A stretch of 64,000 bases of DNA from Arsenicibacter rosenii. GTDB taxonomy: Bacteria; Bacteroidota; Bacteroidia; Cytophagales; Spirosomataceae. This document shows positions 7,022 through 16,094 of the stretch, one piece after another (within the stretch, counting starts at the first letter, position 1; every line of letters begins with the position of its first letter). The notes under the pieces are model-generated. The model was not told the origin of the DNA. It saw only the letters and a list, made by a program, of their open reading frames with translations, and made no database searches. The translations under genes were made by a program, and so were the position numbers. The stretch covers positions 128,250-192,249 of the forward strand of contig NZ_MORL01000004.1 in NCBI RefSeq assembly GCF_001870735.1, written 5' to 3'.

Positions 7022-8389
7022 TTAACGGTTCTGCGCGATCTCTTTGAACTCGTCAAACGAAACATCTTTCGTTTCCACGTTCAGCTGTGTTTTCGCGTAG
7101 TCGAGTACTTTGTCGTCGTAAATCCGGTTATACAGCGTTGTGTAGTTCTGACCGTTGTTTTTCTCATCGGCCAGGTAGTTACGGGCAATACGCTCAACGG
7201 TTTTGTTGATTTCGTCGTCGTCCGAATTGGCAAAACCAAACTGCTCGCGCACCATCTGCTCCGTAGCGGCCAGTACTTCAGCGAATTCTACCTTGATATC
7301 GGTTTGCTCGGCAATTTTGTTTTTGATCAGCTGGAGTTTCACCGATTTAGCGAAATCCTCAAACTGCTCGTCAACCTGCTCCCGCGATACTTTGCCTTCG
7401 TTGTTTTCAACCAGCCAGTCTTTCAGGAATTCTTCCGGCAGCAGAATCGGGATGTTTTCTAACAGGATACGCTCGATGTCGTAACGCAGCAGGCTCTTGG
7501 CTTCGCGGTTGAAGTTACCGTTGATAATCTCGGTTACTTTTTCGCGGAACGCTTCTTCCGAATCAACCTGACCAGCGCCCAGTGCTTTGTCGAACAGATC
7601 CTGATCGATATCAGCCGGGGTATGGCGGGTTACGTCTTCAATTGTGAATTCGAAATCACCGCTCAATTGTGCGGCTTCTTCCGGCTTCAGACCTGTAGCG
7701 TGTGCCCGTGACTTGTCATCAGGGAACGCAGCGACGATGTCGAATGTAAAGGTTTCGTCTTTTTTCTTGCCAATGAAGGTTGGCAGGTAATCGGCGGCTA
7801 CCTGCTTCAGCGGCAGGGCGGTTTTGGCCGAGAACGGCTCCGCTTCGCCTTCTGTTGCGCCGGTCAGCTGCTTCAGTTCCCCGAAGATGGTATCCCCTTC
7901 AGCGGCTTCGTCAGCGTGCTCATGCTTGTGGAACTGCTGGCGGAGGTTGTCAATCGTTTCGTTAACATCCTTTTCACCGGCTGAGATGGCATATTCCGTA
8001 ACCGACGGCATCTGATCGAAATGAACGTCGAACTCAGAAGCCATACCCAGTGTGTAGCTGAAAACAAACTCAGTCTGGTTATCCCAGTCGATTGACTCAG
8101 CCTGAGTCCGGTCAGGAATCGGGTCACCAACTACCTGCAATTTGTTTTCGCGGATATAATTGCTGACCGTACGACCCAGCAAGTTGTTGATCTCGTCAAC
8201 CAGAATGCTTTTGCCATACATTTTCTGAATCAAAGACGCAGGCACGTGACCGGGGCGGAAGCCTTTCATGGCCACTGTCTTACCATACTGCTTTAATTTT
8301 TTATCAACCTCCGGCTTGTAGTCTTCCGGCTTCAGAGTGATCTTCAGAGAGGCTTGCGTTTCGCTTGCTTTGTCTAAGGCTATATCCAC
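7022..8389 (-). CDS. tig: trigger factor (ribosome-associated chaperone)
   Basis: A 455-residue protein. The N-terminal ribosome-binding domain carries the signature GFRPGHVPASLI (about 43-54, family GFRxGxxP); the middle part is the degenerate FKBP-like peptidyl-prolyl isomerase region (about 160-250), and the C-terminal arm domain is helical and highly charged. It binds at the polypeptide exit and shields nascent chains. Length is in the usual range for Bacteroidota (about 440-455). It is monocistronic: a terminator follows, and an AT-rich spacer with an inverted repeat and a tRNA gene lie upstream. Confidence 0.93.
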   Translation of the reverse strand: MDIALDKASETQASLKITLKPEDYKPEVDKKLKQYGKTVAMKGFRPGHVPASLIQKMYGKSILVDEINNLLGRTVSNYIRENKLQVVGDPIPDRTQAESIDWDNQTEFVFSYTLGMASEFDVHFDQMPSVTEYAISAGEKDVNETIDNLRQQFHKHEHADEAAEGDTIFGELKQLTGATEGEAEPFSAKTALPLKQVAADYLPTFIGKKKDETFTFDIVAAFPDDKSRAHATGLKPEEAAQLSGDFEFTIEDVTRHTPADIDQDLFDKALGAGQVDSEEAFREKVTEIINGNFNREAKSLLRYDIERILLENIPILLPEEFLKDWLVENNEGKVSREQVDEQFEDFAKSVKLQLIKNKIAEQTDIKVEFAEVLAATEQMVREQFGFANSDDDEINKTVERIARNYLADEKNNGQNYTTLYNRIYDDKVLDYAKTQLNVETKDVSFDEFKEIAQNR

Positions 8390-8411
8390 GTTTATGCTCG
8401 TTATAAATTGC

Positions 8412-8491
8412 GAATGAGCGATTGAGTGAATGAGCGAACAGAAAATGAATTTAAAAATTCACTCATTCACTAATTCACAAATCGCTCATTC
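8412..8491. repeat. imperfect inverted repeat between tig and tRNA-Leu
   Basis: GAATGAGCGATT at 8412-8423 is mirrored by AATCGCTCATTC at 8480-8491. Inner GAGTGAATGAG-type words are also repeated in both orientations around an AT-rich centre, so the whole 80 bp can fold as a long hairpin. No coding potential is seen. It may be tig leader structure or a small mobile repeat. Confidence 0.5.
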
Positions 8492-8498
8492 AAAGAGT

Positions 8499-8583
8499 TG
8501 GTACGGGCGGAGGGACTCGAACCCCCATGCCTCACGGCGCTTGATCCTAAGTCAAGTACGTCTACCAATTTCGCCACGCCCGC
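8499..8583 (-). tRNA. tRNA-Leu (anticodon TAG)
   Basis: The minus strand gives a full cloverleaf: acceptor GCGGGCG pairs with CGCCCGT (G-U at the first pair), the D-arm contains TGGTAGAC, the anticodon arm is CTTGA-CTTAGGA-TCAAG with TAG at 34-36, a long variable arm marks the class II tRNA (Leu/Ser/Tyr), and the T-arm contains GGTTCGAGTCC. CCA is encoded (8499-8501). Anticodon UAG reads CUA and other CUN leucine codons. Confidence 0.96.
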
Positions 8584-8831
8584 ATTTCGGTATGTTGATT
8601 CAGAATGGATTGCAGAAACTGTTTGACTTGTCCTGCAACAACCGTTTAACTGAATCGGCCTGCAAAAGTAGGTATGTTTTTTCTGAATGCAAATTTTTAC
8701 TCAAACTTTTTTTTTTTGATTTCTTCACATTGACTTCATACTGATTAGTCCGTAACTTGGAACTAAGAGTACAACCAAACAGAAGGGATAGGTTACTAAA
8801 ATCTACATCTTCCAGAGCCGAACTTACCGAT

Positions 8832-11081
8832 ATGAACGTAACTGCAGAGCCCTATATTGATCTGGAGCAGGAACGCCGCGAAATCCTTAAACGGTATCGC
8901 CGTCTGCTGAGGGCAGCAAAGCCACTATTGCAGGATAATGACGCCAAACTGATAAAAAAAGCGTTTAATACGTCTGCTGAAGCGCATAAAAACATGCGCC
9001 GCCGGTCTGGTGAACCTTACATATACCATCCCCTTGCCGTTGCCCAGATTGCCGTCGAAGAAGTCGGGCTTGGTACAACATCTATCGTTGCTGCCCTGCT
9101 GCATGATGTGGTGGAGGATACCGATATGACCATACCGGACATTGACCGGTTGTTTGGCCCTAAAGTCGCTAAAATCATCGACGGTCTGACCAAAATCTCC
9201 GGTTATTTCGAGTATGGCACCTCACAGCAGGCCGAAAACTTCCGGAAAATGCTGCTGACGCTTTCCGATGATGTTCGGGTGATCCTGATCAAGCTCGCCG
9301 ACCGGCTGCATAACATGCGGACGCTCGATTCGATGCCGCGTGACAAGCAACTGAAAATCGCCTCCGAGACCATATATATATATGCTCCGCTGGCGCACCG
9401 GCTCGGGCTGTATGCCATTAAGTCGGAACTGGAAGACCTCTATCTGAAATACGTTGAACCGGAGGCCTATAAAGACATTGCCCGCAAACTCCGCGAAACG
9501 AAAGCAGCCCGCGACCGGTTTATTGCCCGCTTTATCGAGCCACTGGAAGAAGACCTGCGCTCAACAAACATAAAGTTTGTCATCAAAGGCCGTCCTAAAT
9601 CCATTTATTCGATCTGGAACAAGCTGAACAAACAGAAAAAGCCGTTTGAGGAAATTTATGATCTGTTTGCCGTCCGGATTGTGCTGGACGTTCCCCAGGA
9701 AGAGGAAAAGTCGGCCTGCTGGCGGGCGTATTCCATCGTGACGGATCACTACAAACCAAATCCGGACCGGCTCAAAGACTGGATCAGTACCCCGCGCACC
9801 AACGGTTACGAATCGTTGCATACAACGGTAATGAGCAAGACCGGCCAATGGGTAGAAGTGCAGATCCGGACGGAGCGGATGAACGAAATTGCCGAAAAAG
9901 GCTATGCCGCTCACTGGAAATACAAAGGCAGCGAAACCGGCACCGCCGCCGGGATCGACGTCTGGATCAGTCAGGTCCGGGATATGCTCGAAACCACGAC
10001 TCAGGGTGAAAAAACGGGAGCCATTGAGTTTCTCGACGATTTCCGGAGCAACCTTTACAGCGAAGAGGTGTTCGTTTTTACCCCGAAAGGTGATCTGAAA
10101 GTACTGCAACGCGGTGCCACTGCGCTTGACTTTGCCTTTGAGATTCATACGCAGGTGGGTGCGCGCTGCATGGCCGCCAAAGTCAATAACATTCTGGTGC
10201 CGCTGAGCCACGTGCTCCACAACGGCGATCAGGTCGAAGTCATTACGTCTAATAAGCAGAAACCCAGTGAAGACTGGCTGCGGTTTGTGGTCACCTCGAA
10301 GGCCAAGACCAAAATCAAGGATCTGCTGAAGGAGGAAAAGAAACGCTACATCACGGATGGCCGCGATATTGTGGCTAAAAAGATGAAGATTCTGCGGGTC
10401 GAGGTAAACAACGAAACCCTCAATCAGCTCCGGGCGTTTTTCGGTTCCAAAACGGTAAATGACTTTTATTACCGCGTCGGCAAAGGACACATTGAACCCA
10501 ATGAACTTAAGCGGTTTAAGATTGATAAGGATGCTAAGGAAAACCGGCAGAACAAACTCAATACCGATAAGATCCAGGACGGTAAAACGTTTGAGAAAGA
10601 ACTCAAAAAAATCCACGGAGACCGCGCAGATGCCGACATGCTCCTCATTGGCGAGGACATGGATAAAATTGATTACACGCTGGCCAAATGCTGTAACCCG
10701 ATTTCGGGAGACGATGTGTTTGGTTTCGTGACAATCAATGAAGGGATCAAGATCCACCGCGTTTCCTGCCCGAATGCCGTCGAACTGATGTCGAATCACG
10801 GCAACCGGATTATTAAGGCTAAATGGACATCACAACGTGACCTGGCGTTTCTGGCCGGTCTCCGCATTACGGGTACCGACCGCGTTGGCCTGGTCAACGA
10901 CGTCACGCGGATCATCAGTAACGAACTGCACATTAATATGCGCTCGGTAACGATCGATTCGAAGGACGGAATTTTTGAGGGAATCATTAAGTTGTATGTA
11001 CATGATACCGGCCACCTTGAAACACTCGTGCACAAACTCGAACGCGTGAATGGTGTCTTTGAGGTCGTCCGCTTTGACTAA
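8832..11081 (+). CDS. rsh: bifunctional (p)ppGpp synthetase/hydrolase (RelA/SpoT homologue)
   Basis: A 749-residue protein. I start at the ATG at 8832 rather than the in-frame TTG at 8757. The N-terminal HD hydrolase domain is intact (HDVVEDTD at 91-98, LADRLHNM at 155-162). The synthetase domain has GRPKSIYSIWNKL (253-265), DLFAVRIV and TNGYESLHT (323-331). A TGS domain begins near 412 (VFVFTPKG), a conserved-Cys region contains KCCNPISGD, and a C-terminal ACT domain occupies the last 75 residues. It makes and degrades the starvation alarmone on or near ribosomes. Both catalytic halves look active, as expected for a SpoT/Rel type enzyme. fur follows 81 bp downstream. Confidence 0.95.
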   Translation: MNVTAEPYIDLEQERREILKRYRRLLRAAKPLLQDNDAKLIKKAFNTSAEAHKNMRRRSGEPYIYHPLAVAQIAVEEVGLGTTSIVAALLHDVVEDTDMTIPDIDRLFGPKVAKIIDGLTKISGYFEYGTSQQAENFRKMLLTLSDDVRVILIKLADRLHNMRTLDSMPRDKQLKIASETIYIYAPLAHRLGLYAIKSELEDLYLKYVEPEAYKDIARKLRETKAARDRFIARFIEPLEEDLRSTNIKFVIKGRPKSIYSIWNKLNKQKKPFEEIYDLFAVRIVLDVPQEEEKSACWRAYSIVTDHYKPNPDRLKDWISTPRTNGYESLHTTVMSKTGQWVEVQIRTERMNEIAEKGYAAHWKYKGSETGTAAGIDVWISQVRDMLETTTQGEKTGAIEFLDDFRSNLYSEEVFVFTPKGDLKVLQRGATALDFAFEIHTQVGARCMAAKVNNILVPLSHVLHNGDQVEVITSNKQKPSEDWLRFVVTSKAKTKIKDLLKEEKKRYITDGRDIVAKKMKILRVEVNNETLNQLRAFFGSKTVNDFYYRVGKGHIEPNELKRFKIDKDAKENRQNKLNTDKIQDGKTFEKELKKIHGDRADADMLLIGEDMDKIDYTLAKCCNPISGDDVFGFVTINEGIKIHRVSCPNAVELMSNHGNRIIKAKWTSQRDLAFLAGLRITGTDRVGLVNDVTRIISNELHINMRSVTIDSKDGIFEGIIKLYVHDTGHLETLVHKLERVNGVFEVVRFD

Positions 11082-11147
11082 CTCCGCCGGATAACCGGAA
11101 TTCTTTGATAAATTAGCCACAGGATTCCGGTTACTCCCCGCGTTCAC

Positions 11148-11155
11148 TAACTTTG
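11148..11155 (+). promoter_or_regulatory. candidate -7 promoter element of the Fur-family gene
   Basis: TAACTTTG matches the Bacteroidota primary sigma -7 consensus TAnnTTTG and lies 7 bp before the start codon of the Fur-family gene, which would give a very short leader, common in this phylum. No convincing -33 TTG box at the right spacing was found, so confidence is moderate. Confidence 0.4.
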
Positions 11156-11162
11156 CATTATT

Positions 11163-11675
11163 ATGCCTGCGCCGAAACCATCAAACCTCGAAGCTGCAAA
11201 AACGATATTTACTGCGTATCTGGAGAATAAAGGCCTCCGGAAAACGCCGGAGCGTTTCGCCATACTGGAAGAAATCTACAACCGTGAAGACCACTTTGAT
11301 GTCGATGAGTTGTATATCTCCATGAAGAATAAAAAATACCGTGTCAGTCGGGCTACGGTCTATAATACGCTCGACGTGCTGGTAGACTGTGACCTCGTTA
11401 CGAAACACCAGTTTGGCCGTAACCTGGCTCAGTACGAAAAATCCTATGGCTATAAGCAACATGATCACCTGATCTGTACGGACTGCCATAAAGTGATGGA
11501 GTTCTGTGACCCGCGTGTGCAAACCATTCAGAATATGGTTGGTGAGATGCTAAAATTTAACGTGATGCACCACTCGCTGATTTTTTATGGAAGCTGTACC
11601 CGCGAAAACTGCGAAAACCGGAACGAAGCGACGGCTAGCCAGCCTATGCACGCAGAAATGCAGGAGGAAGGATAA
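11163..11675 (+). CDS. fur: Fur-family metal-responsive transcriptional regulator
   Basis: A 170-residue protein. The winged-helix DNA-binding half (about 12-95) contains [15 protein letters not shown] and the recognition region [17 protein letters not shown]; the dimerisation half has [18 protein letters not shown] and a second cysteine pair CTRENC, i.e. the structural zinc site of Fur/PerR/Zur proteins. It is cytoplasmic and represses genes in response to metal or peroxide. Motifs do not decide between Fur, Zur and PerR here; catalase is 2.2 kb away but not in the same transcript. A 26-bp hairpin ends the gene. Confidence 0.85.
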   Translation: MPAPKPSNLEAAKTIFTAYLENKGLRKTPERFAILEEIYNREDHFDVDELYISMKNKKYRVSRATVYNTLDVLVDCDLVTKHQFGRNLAQYEKSYGYKQHDHLICTDCHKVMEFCDPRVQTIQNMVGEMLKFNVMHHSLIFYGSCTRENCENRNEATASQPMHAEMQEEG

Positions 11676-11688
11676 TCGACTGACATAC

Positions 11689-11745
11689 AGTCAGACAAAC
11701 AAACAAGGCCACTCATTCGGGGTGGCCTTGTTTGTTTGTCTGACT
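11689..11745 (+). terminator. very long hairpin terminator after the Fur-family gene
   Basis: A 26-bp stem (11689-11714 against 11720-11745) with a five-base loop and a single G-U pair; the arms contain AGTCAGACAAACAAACAAGG and its complement. The right arm is T-rich but no separate T-run follows. Probable bidirectional terminator or double-stranded RNA processing site. Confidence 0.7.
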
Positions 11746-11854
11746 ATCCTTCTAAAAATATCCTGAGATTTTTTTGAGAATTCAGAACCTTTTCAGATAT
11801 TTACATGTATATACATTGAATGTATTAACATTAAGATCAAAAACACATAAAATC

Positions 11855-12403
11855 ATGGCAACTGAAACTCCTTCAACCGCAACCTGGACCGTCGATCCGT
11901 ATCATTCAGAAGTTCATTTCAAAGTAAAACACCTGATGGTGTCAACCGTTACCGGTTCATTCGGCAGCTACAACGCTACGATGGAAACGACAGGTGATTC
12001 GCTCGAAGGCGCACAAATCTCATTCTCAGCTGATATCGACAGCATCTCAACCGGCAACGAGCAGCGCGACGGCCACCTGAAATCAGGCGACTTTTTTGAT
12101 GCAGCTAACTTTCCTCAACTGACATTTGTTTCAACCGGCTTTACCAAAAAAGGTGATGACGAGTATACCCTGACCGGTGACCTGACCATCCGTGGCACCA
12201 CCAAACCGGTTACGCTTGACGTCGAATACGGCGGACAGATGGTTGATTTCTACGGCAACACCAAGGCTGGTTTTGAAATCAGCGGCAAAATCAAACGGAA
12301 AGAGTTTGGCTTGTCATGGGATGCTGTAACCGAAGCTGGCGGCGTTGTTGTTTCTGACGACGTTAAACTGGTTCTGAACATCCAGATGGCTAAGCAGGCA
12401 TAA
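11855..12403 (+). CDS. YceI-family lipid/isoprenoid-binding protein (no signal peptide)
   Basis: A 182-residue protein matching the YceI lipocalin-like barrel: WTVDPYHSEVHFKVKHLMVS near the start, the F-G-x-Y/F loop (TGSFGSYNATM), NEQRDGHLKSGDFFDAANFP in the middle and FGLSWDAVTEAGGVVVSDDV near the end. Family members bind polyisoprenoids or act in stress responses. I start at the ATG at 11855; an upstream in-frame ATG at 11774 lies in AT-rich leader sequence. No export signal is seen, so it is probably cytoplasmic like many Bacteroidota paralogues. A terminator follows. Confidence 0.9.
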   Translation: MATETPSTATWTVDPYHSEVHFKVKHLMVSTVTGSFGSYNATMETTGDSLEGAQISFSADIDSISTGNEQRDGHLKSGDFFDAANFPQLTFVSTGFTKKGDDEYTLTGDLTIRGTTKPVTLDVEYGGQMVDFYGNTKAGFEISGKIKRKEFGLSWDAVTEAGGVVVSDDVKLVLNIQMAKQA

Positions 12404-12430
12404 GCTTTAGGTGTAAATTTTATATAGGTT

Positions 12431-12466
12431 AACGGCATGGTTCGGTTATGAGCCATGCCGTTTTTT
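12431..12466 (+). terminator. rho-independent terminator after YceI gene
   Basis: AACGGCATGG at 12431-12440 pairs with CCATGCCGTT at 12453-12462, and a T-run follows (12461-12466). The hydrolase gene starts 26 bp later, so it needs its own promoter or read-through. Confidence 0.85.
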
Positions 12467-12492
12467 CTTTGTATATAAACCTGAAACTTTTT

Positions 12493-13758
12493 ATGCACAG
12501 ATCCCTGCTCCCTGCCCTGCTTGTCGCTTGCCATGTGGCCCTTGCCCAACCTGTAGCCCAGAAGTTCACGCCTGCCGGCACCGCCGCCGAAACCGGTTTC
12601 CGGGCCGAACGGCTGCAACGGCTGGATACTTTGCTGCAAGGTTGGGTCGATACCGGTATTGCCCCTAACGCCGTTACGTTTGTGGCCCACAACGGCAAAA
12701 TCGTCCATTATAAAGCCTTTGGCTACAGCAACCTTGACAAGAAAATCCCGCTTAAACGCGATGCTATTTTCCGGATTGCCTCTCAGTCCAAAGCGCTCGT
12801 GACCACCGCGCTGATGACCTTGTTTGAGGAAGGCCGGTTTATGCTGGATGAGCCAATCGCCAAATACATACCGGCCTTTAAAAACCCGCGGGTACTGGTC
12901 AGTTTTGACAAGGCGGCCGGCACCTACGAAACCCGGCCGGCCAAAAGCGAAATTACCATCCGGCAACTCCTCTCCCACAACGCAGGGATTCCGTATGAGC
13001 ACCCGCTCGATCAGTTGCCGCAGTTCAGGATTCCGTTTTTCAATTCTACCGATCCGGATAAACTCGAAGATGTAATCAACAAACTGGCGAAGCGTCCGCT
13101 TATTAAAGACCCCGGCGATGGGTTTACGTATGGGCTCAACACCGACATCGTCGGCCGGCTGGTTGAGATTTTATCAGGAGAGTCGCTGGATGCAGCCCTT
13201 CGGAAACGGGTACTGGAGCCCTTGGGCATGAACGACACCTATTTTTACCTGCCAGAGGCGAAGGCGGGCCGTTTGGTAGAGCTTTATACGAAAGGAAGTA
13301 CCGGCGCCCCCCTGACCGTTCACGAAAACAACACCTACCGCACCTATCCGGTAACCGGTGCCAAAACCTACTTTTCGGGCGGCGCGGGGCTGGTGAGTAC
13401 CATCGAAGATTATGCAAAATTCTGCCAGATGATGCTCAACCAGGGCACCTTTAACGGCAAACGGATCCTGGGTCGCAAGACCGTTGAACAGATGCTTCGT
13501 AACCAGATCGGCGAAGCATCTGTCTGGGACCGGCAGGATAAATACGGGCTTGGCTTTCAGCTGATTACCGAAAACAGCCACTACGGAGACCAGGCCACAC
13601 CCGGCTCTTTCACGTGGGGTGGTATGTACTGTTCTGAATTTACCATTGATCCGAAAGAAAACCTGATTATGCTGATTTTCACCAATGTACACCCGTATGC
13701 CTATTACGGCGACTTTGTCCGTAAATTCCGGTCGACGGTGTATCAGGCTCTGGAGTAA
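12493..13758 (+). CDS. exported serine hydrolase, class C beta-lactamase-like
   Basis: A 421-residue protein with signal peptide MHRSLLPALLVACHVALAQ. The beta-lactamase-related (EstB/penicillin-binding type) fold is shown by the nucleophile motif SQSK (Ser97, Lys100) in FRIASQSKALVTT, Tyr213 in FTYGLNTDIVGRLVE, and WGGMYCSEFTIDP near the C-terminus in place of the KTG box. Likely an esterase or peptidase acting on D-peptides or esters in the periplasm; true beta-lactamase activity is unlikely but cannot be excluded. I use the ATG at 12493 because it places the signal peptide at the N-terminus; an upstream ATG at 12448 lies inside the terminator hairpin. Confidence 0.88.
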   Translation: MHRSLLPALLVACHVALAQPVAQKFTPAGTAAETGFRAERLQRLDTLLQGWVDTGIAPNAVTFVAHNGKIVHYKAFGYSNLDKKIPLKRDAIFRIASQSKALVTTALMTLFEEGRFMLDEPIAKYIPAFKNPRVLVSFDKAAGTYETRPAKSEITIRQLLSHNAGIPYEHPLDQLPQFRIPFFNSTDPDKLEDVINKLAKRPLIKDPGDGFTYGLNTDIVGRLVEILSGESLDAALRKRVLEPLGMNDTYFYLPEAKAGRLVELYTKGSTGAPLTVHENNTYRTYPVTGAKTYFSGGAGLVSTIEDYAKFCQMMLNQGTFNGKRILGRKTVEQMLRNQIGEASVWDRQDKYGLGFQLITENSHYGDQATPGSFTWGGMYCSEFTIDPKENLIMLIFTNVHPYAYYGDFVRKFRSTVYQALE

Positions 13759-13868
13759 TGGATTGACCGTTACCGTATAATCATGGCACAGGCCCACCAG
13801 ATAAGTTGATTTTCATCATGCATCGAAAGCCCCTACCTTGCCGATAGTTGTAAAAACTTTTCTTGAAC

Positions 13869-15374
13869 ATGAGCGAACAGAATCAGAAATTAACAACAGC
13901 TTCAGGGCGGCCTTATGCGGAGAATGAAAATACACAGAGTGTTGGTCCACGTGGCCCGCTGCTGCTACAGGACTATATTCTGCATGAGAAAATGGCCCAT
14001 TTCAACCGCGAACGGATTCCGGAACGCGTCGTGCATGCCAAAGGCTCAGGCGCGTTCGGCACGTTTACGGTAACTCACGATATTTCGCAGTATACCAAGG
14101 CGAAGCTGTTCAGCAAAATTGGCAACCAGTGCCGCATGCTGGCCCGCTTCTCAACGGTAGGCGGCGAAAAGGGATCGGCCGATACCGAACGCGACCCGCG
14201 CGGATTTGCCGTAAAGTTTTATACCGAAGACGGCAACTGGGATCTGGTCGGCAACAATACACCGGTATTTTTTGTGAAGGACCCCAAAAAATTCGGAGAC
14301 TTTATCCATACGCAGAAACGCGATCCGCGCACCAACTGCAAATCGCCGACGATGATGTGGGATTTCTGGTCGCTCAATCCGGAATCCCTGCATCAGGTCC
14401 TGATTCTGATGAGCGACCGGGGAACCCCGTTTTCCTACCGGCACATGAACGGTTACAGCAGCCACACCTTCAGTATGATTAATGCCGCAAACGAACGGGT
14501 CTGGGTGAAATTCCACTTTAAGACGGCACAGGGCATAAAAAATTTCACAAACGATGAGGCGGCAACCATGAAATCGCAGGACCTGGATCATGCCCAGCGT
14601 GATCTGGTACAGGCAATTGATCGTGGCGAGTTTCCTCGCTGGAACCTGAAAATTCAGGTGATGACCGAAGTACAGGCCAAAGCGTTTCCGTTCAATCCGT
14701 TTGATCTGTCGAAAATATGGCCCCATGCCGATTATCCGCTGATTGATGTCGGCACGATGGAATTAAATGAAGTACCGGCCAACTATTTTGCCCAGGTTGA
14801 ACAGGCAGCCTTTGCCCCGGCCCACATTGTCGACGGGATCGGTTATTCGCCGGACAAGATGCTGCAAGGCCGGCTGTTATCGTACCCGGATGCGCACCGC
14901 TACCGGCTGGGCGTCAATTACGAACAAATTCCGGTGAACCGTTGTCCGTACATGGGCCGGAATTACCAGCGCGACGGCCACATGCGCGTAGATGATAACG
15001 GAGGCAGTTCACCAAACTACTTCCCCAACAGCGTTGACGATATCGTTGTGGATCAGTCCTATAAAGAACCGGCATGGTCGCTTGAATCGACACTGGCGGA
15101 TTGGTATGACCGGAATGCGCCGGGCGAAAATGATCACTACACCCAGCCGGGCTGGTTTTATCGCAAGGCCCTGAACGAGCAGGACCGGAAAAATCTGATC
15201 AACAACATTGCCGGTGCCATGAAAGGGATCGAAGGTCCGAAAAAAGACATGATTATCAACCGGCAGCTCTGTCATTTTTTCCGCGCCGACATCCAGCTTG
15301 GTCTAGGTGTAGCGGCCGGTCTTGGCGTTGATGTGTCTGATTTTATGCCGGCCAGTCAGTCACAATCGGTTTAG
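13869..15374 (+). CDS. katA: monofunctional haem catalase
   Basis: A 501-residue clade 3 (small-subunit) type catalase that disproportionates hydrogen peroxide. Catalytic His56 (VVHAKGSGAFGTF), the distal Asn in LVGNNTPVFFVKDP (129/130) and the proximal haem ligand Tyr339 in RLLSYPDAHRYRLG are all present, as is RFSTVGGEKGSADTERDPRG. No signal peptide. The length is usual for small-subunit enzymes (about 480-510). I use the ATG at 13869; a TTG two codons upstream is unlikely. It is monocistronic, with competing hairpins after the stop. The gene symbol follows the clade, not a confirmed orthology. Confidence 0.94.
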   Translation: MSEQNQKLTTASGRPYAENENTQSVGPRGPLLLQDYILHEKMAHFNRERIPERVVHAKGSGAFGTFTVTHDISQYTKAKLFSKIGNQCRMLARFSTVGGEKGSADTERDPRGFAVKFYTEDGNWDLVGNNTPVFFVKDPKKFGDFIHTQKRDPRTNCKSPTMMWDFWSLNPESLHQVLILMSDRGTPFSYRHMNGYSSHTFSMINAANERVWVKFHFKTAQGIKNFTNDEAATMKSQDLDHAQRDLVQAIDRGEFPRWNLKIQVMTEVQAKAFPFNPFDLSKIWPHADYPLIDVGTMELNEVPANYFAQVEQAAFAPAHIVDGIGYSPDKMLQGRLLSYPDAHRYRLGVNYEQIPVNRCPYMGRNYQRDGHMRVDDNGGSSPNYFPNSVDDIVVDQSYKEPAWSLESTLADWYDRNAPGENDHYTQPGWFYRKALNEQDRKNLINNIAGAMKGIEGPKKDMIINRQLCHFFRADIQLGLGVAAGLGVDVSDFMPASQSQSV

Positions 15375-15397
15375 CAGGCAGCAACAACAAGGCCTTA

Positions 15398-15460
15398 TCC
15401 GGAAAAGCCGGCGGCTCTTCAATCCGTCCGGCTTTTTCCGGAGCCTGCTTTTGCTCCGGA
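15398..15460 (+). terminator. two mutually exclusive hairpins after catalase
   Basis: Hairpin A pairs TCCGGAAAAGCCGG (15398-15411) with CCGGCTTTTTCCGGA (15428-15442). Hairpin B pairs TCCGGAGC (15437-15444) with GCTCCGGA (15453-15460). The two share bases 15437-15442, so only one can form at a time. No T-run follows either. Confidence 0.5.
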
Positions 15461-15605
15461 CAACCTGTTTTGTATCCTGAACGGCACATTCCACCAAATT
15501 CCTAAAGTTTCTTAAATCCGGTAAAAGCCGACGTTCTTTCCCCGGCCCCGCTTCCTGATTTAGGTTGCACCTCTGAAAAAATAGGCCGTATTTTGCAGAT
15601 TAATT

Positions 15606-15992
15606 ATGCAGAGCGCGCAACGTCACATACAACAGTGGATTAAACTGATCAGTCATCTGGCAGTGGCGCTGTGTTGTCTTCTGTTGCCAACCCGCTCTGC
15701 CGGCTCCAGACCACTGGTTCAGAAACAGGCGTTTATCTCGTATGTTAAAGCGGAGCCTGTCACGTCTGAACCAGGCAACTATCCGACACTCCATAAGCAT
15801 CCGGCCGATGCCCTGGCAACTGTCCGGATCAGTCTGCCGCCCCTGTCCTCACCCGATCTTGCGCCCCATCTTATTGTGCCGTTTTTTGGCACTCCGGCGT
15901 TTAGCCGTATACAACAACCCCATCGGTCTTACTTTTTATTTTGTTTTCTACGTTCGGTTTTTGAACATCAGATTGCGATCAACGCCCCCTAA
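15606..15992 (+). CDS. small exported protein of unknown function
   Basis: A 128-residue product. Residues about 12-30 are hydrophobic (LISHLAVALCCLLLPTRSAG), a likely signal peptide or anchor, followed by a proline-rich middle and a hydrophobic C-terminal part YFLFCFLRSVFEHQIAINAP. I have the impression that small Cytophagales proteins with a similar -HQIAINAP end exist upstream of RND/SecDF-like genes, but could not check. The next gene, 102 bp downstream on the same strand, is an MMPL transporter. A second frame (15742-16083) overlaps and looks like a shadow. Function unknown. Confidence 0.5.
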   Translation: MQSAQRHIQQWIKLISHLAVALCCLLLPTRSAGSRPLVQKQAFISYVKAEPVTSEPGNYPTLHKHPADALATVRISLPPLSSPDLAPHLIVPFFGTPAFSRIQQPHRSYFLFCFLRSVFEHQIAINAP

Positions 15993-16094
15993 CCGGGTGT
16001 CATCCAATCGTTCTCTTCATCTGCCAGGCTGTCGGCAGGGTAGCCTTTCTATCTTATCTGTTAATCAGGCTACTGTTCATTAATTACTCACCTC

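Noticed and set aside
9561-10799. 412-residue ORF antisense to rsh
   Set aside because: Shadow of a GC-biased gene; the + strand product has all RelA/SpoT motifs and the antisense one matches nothing.
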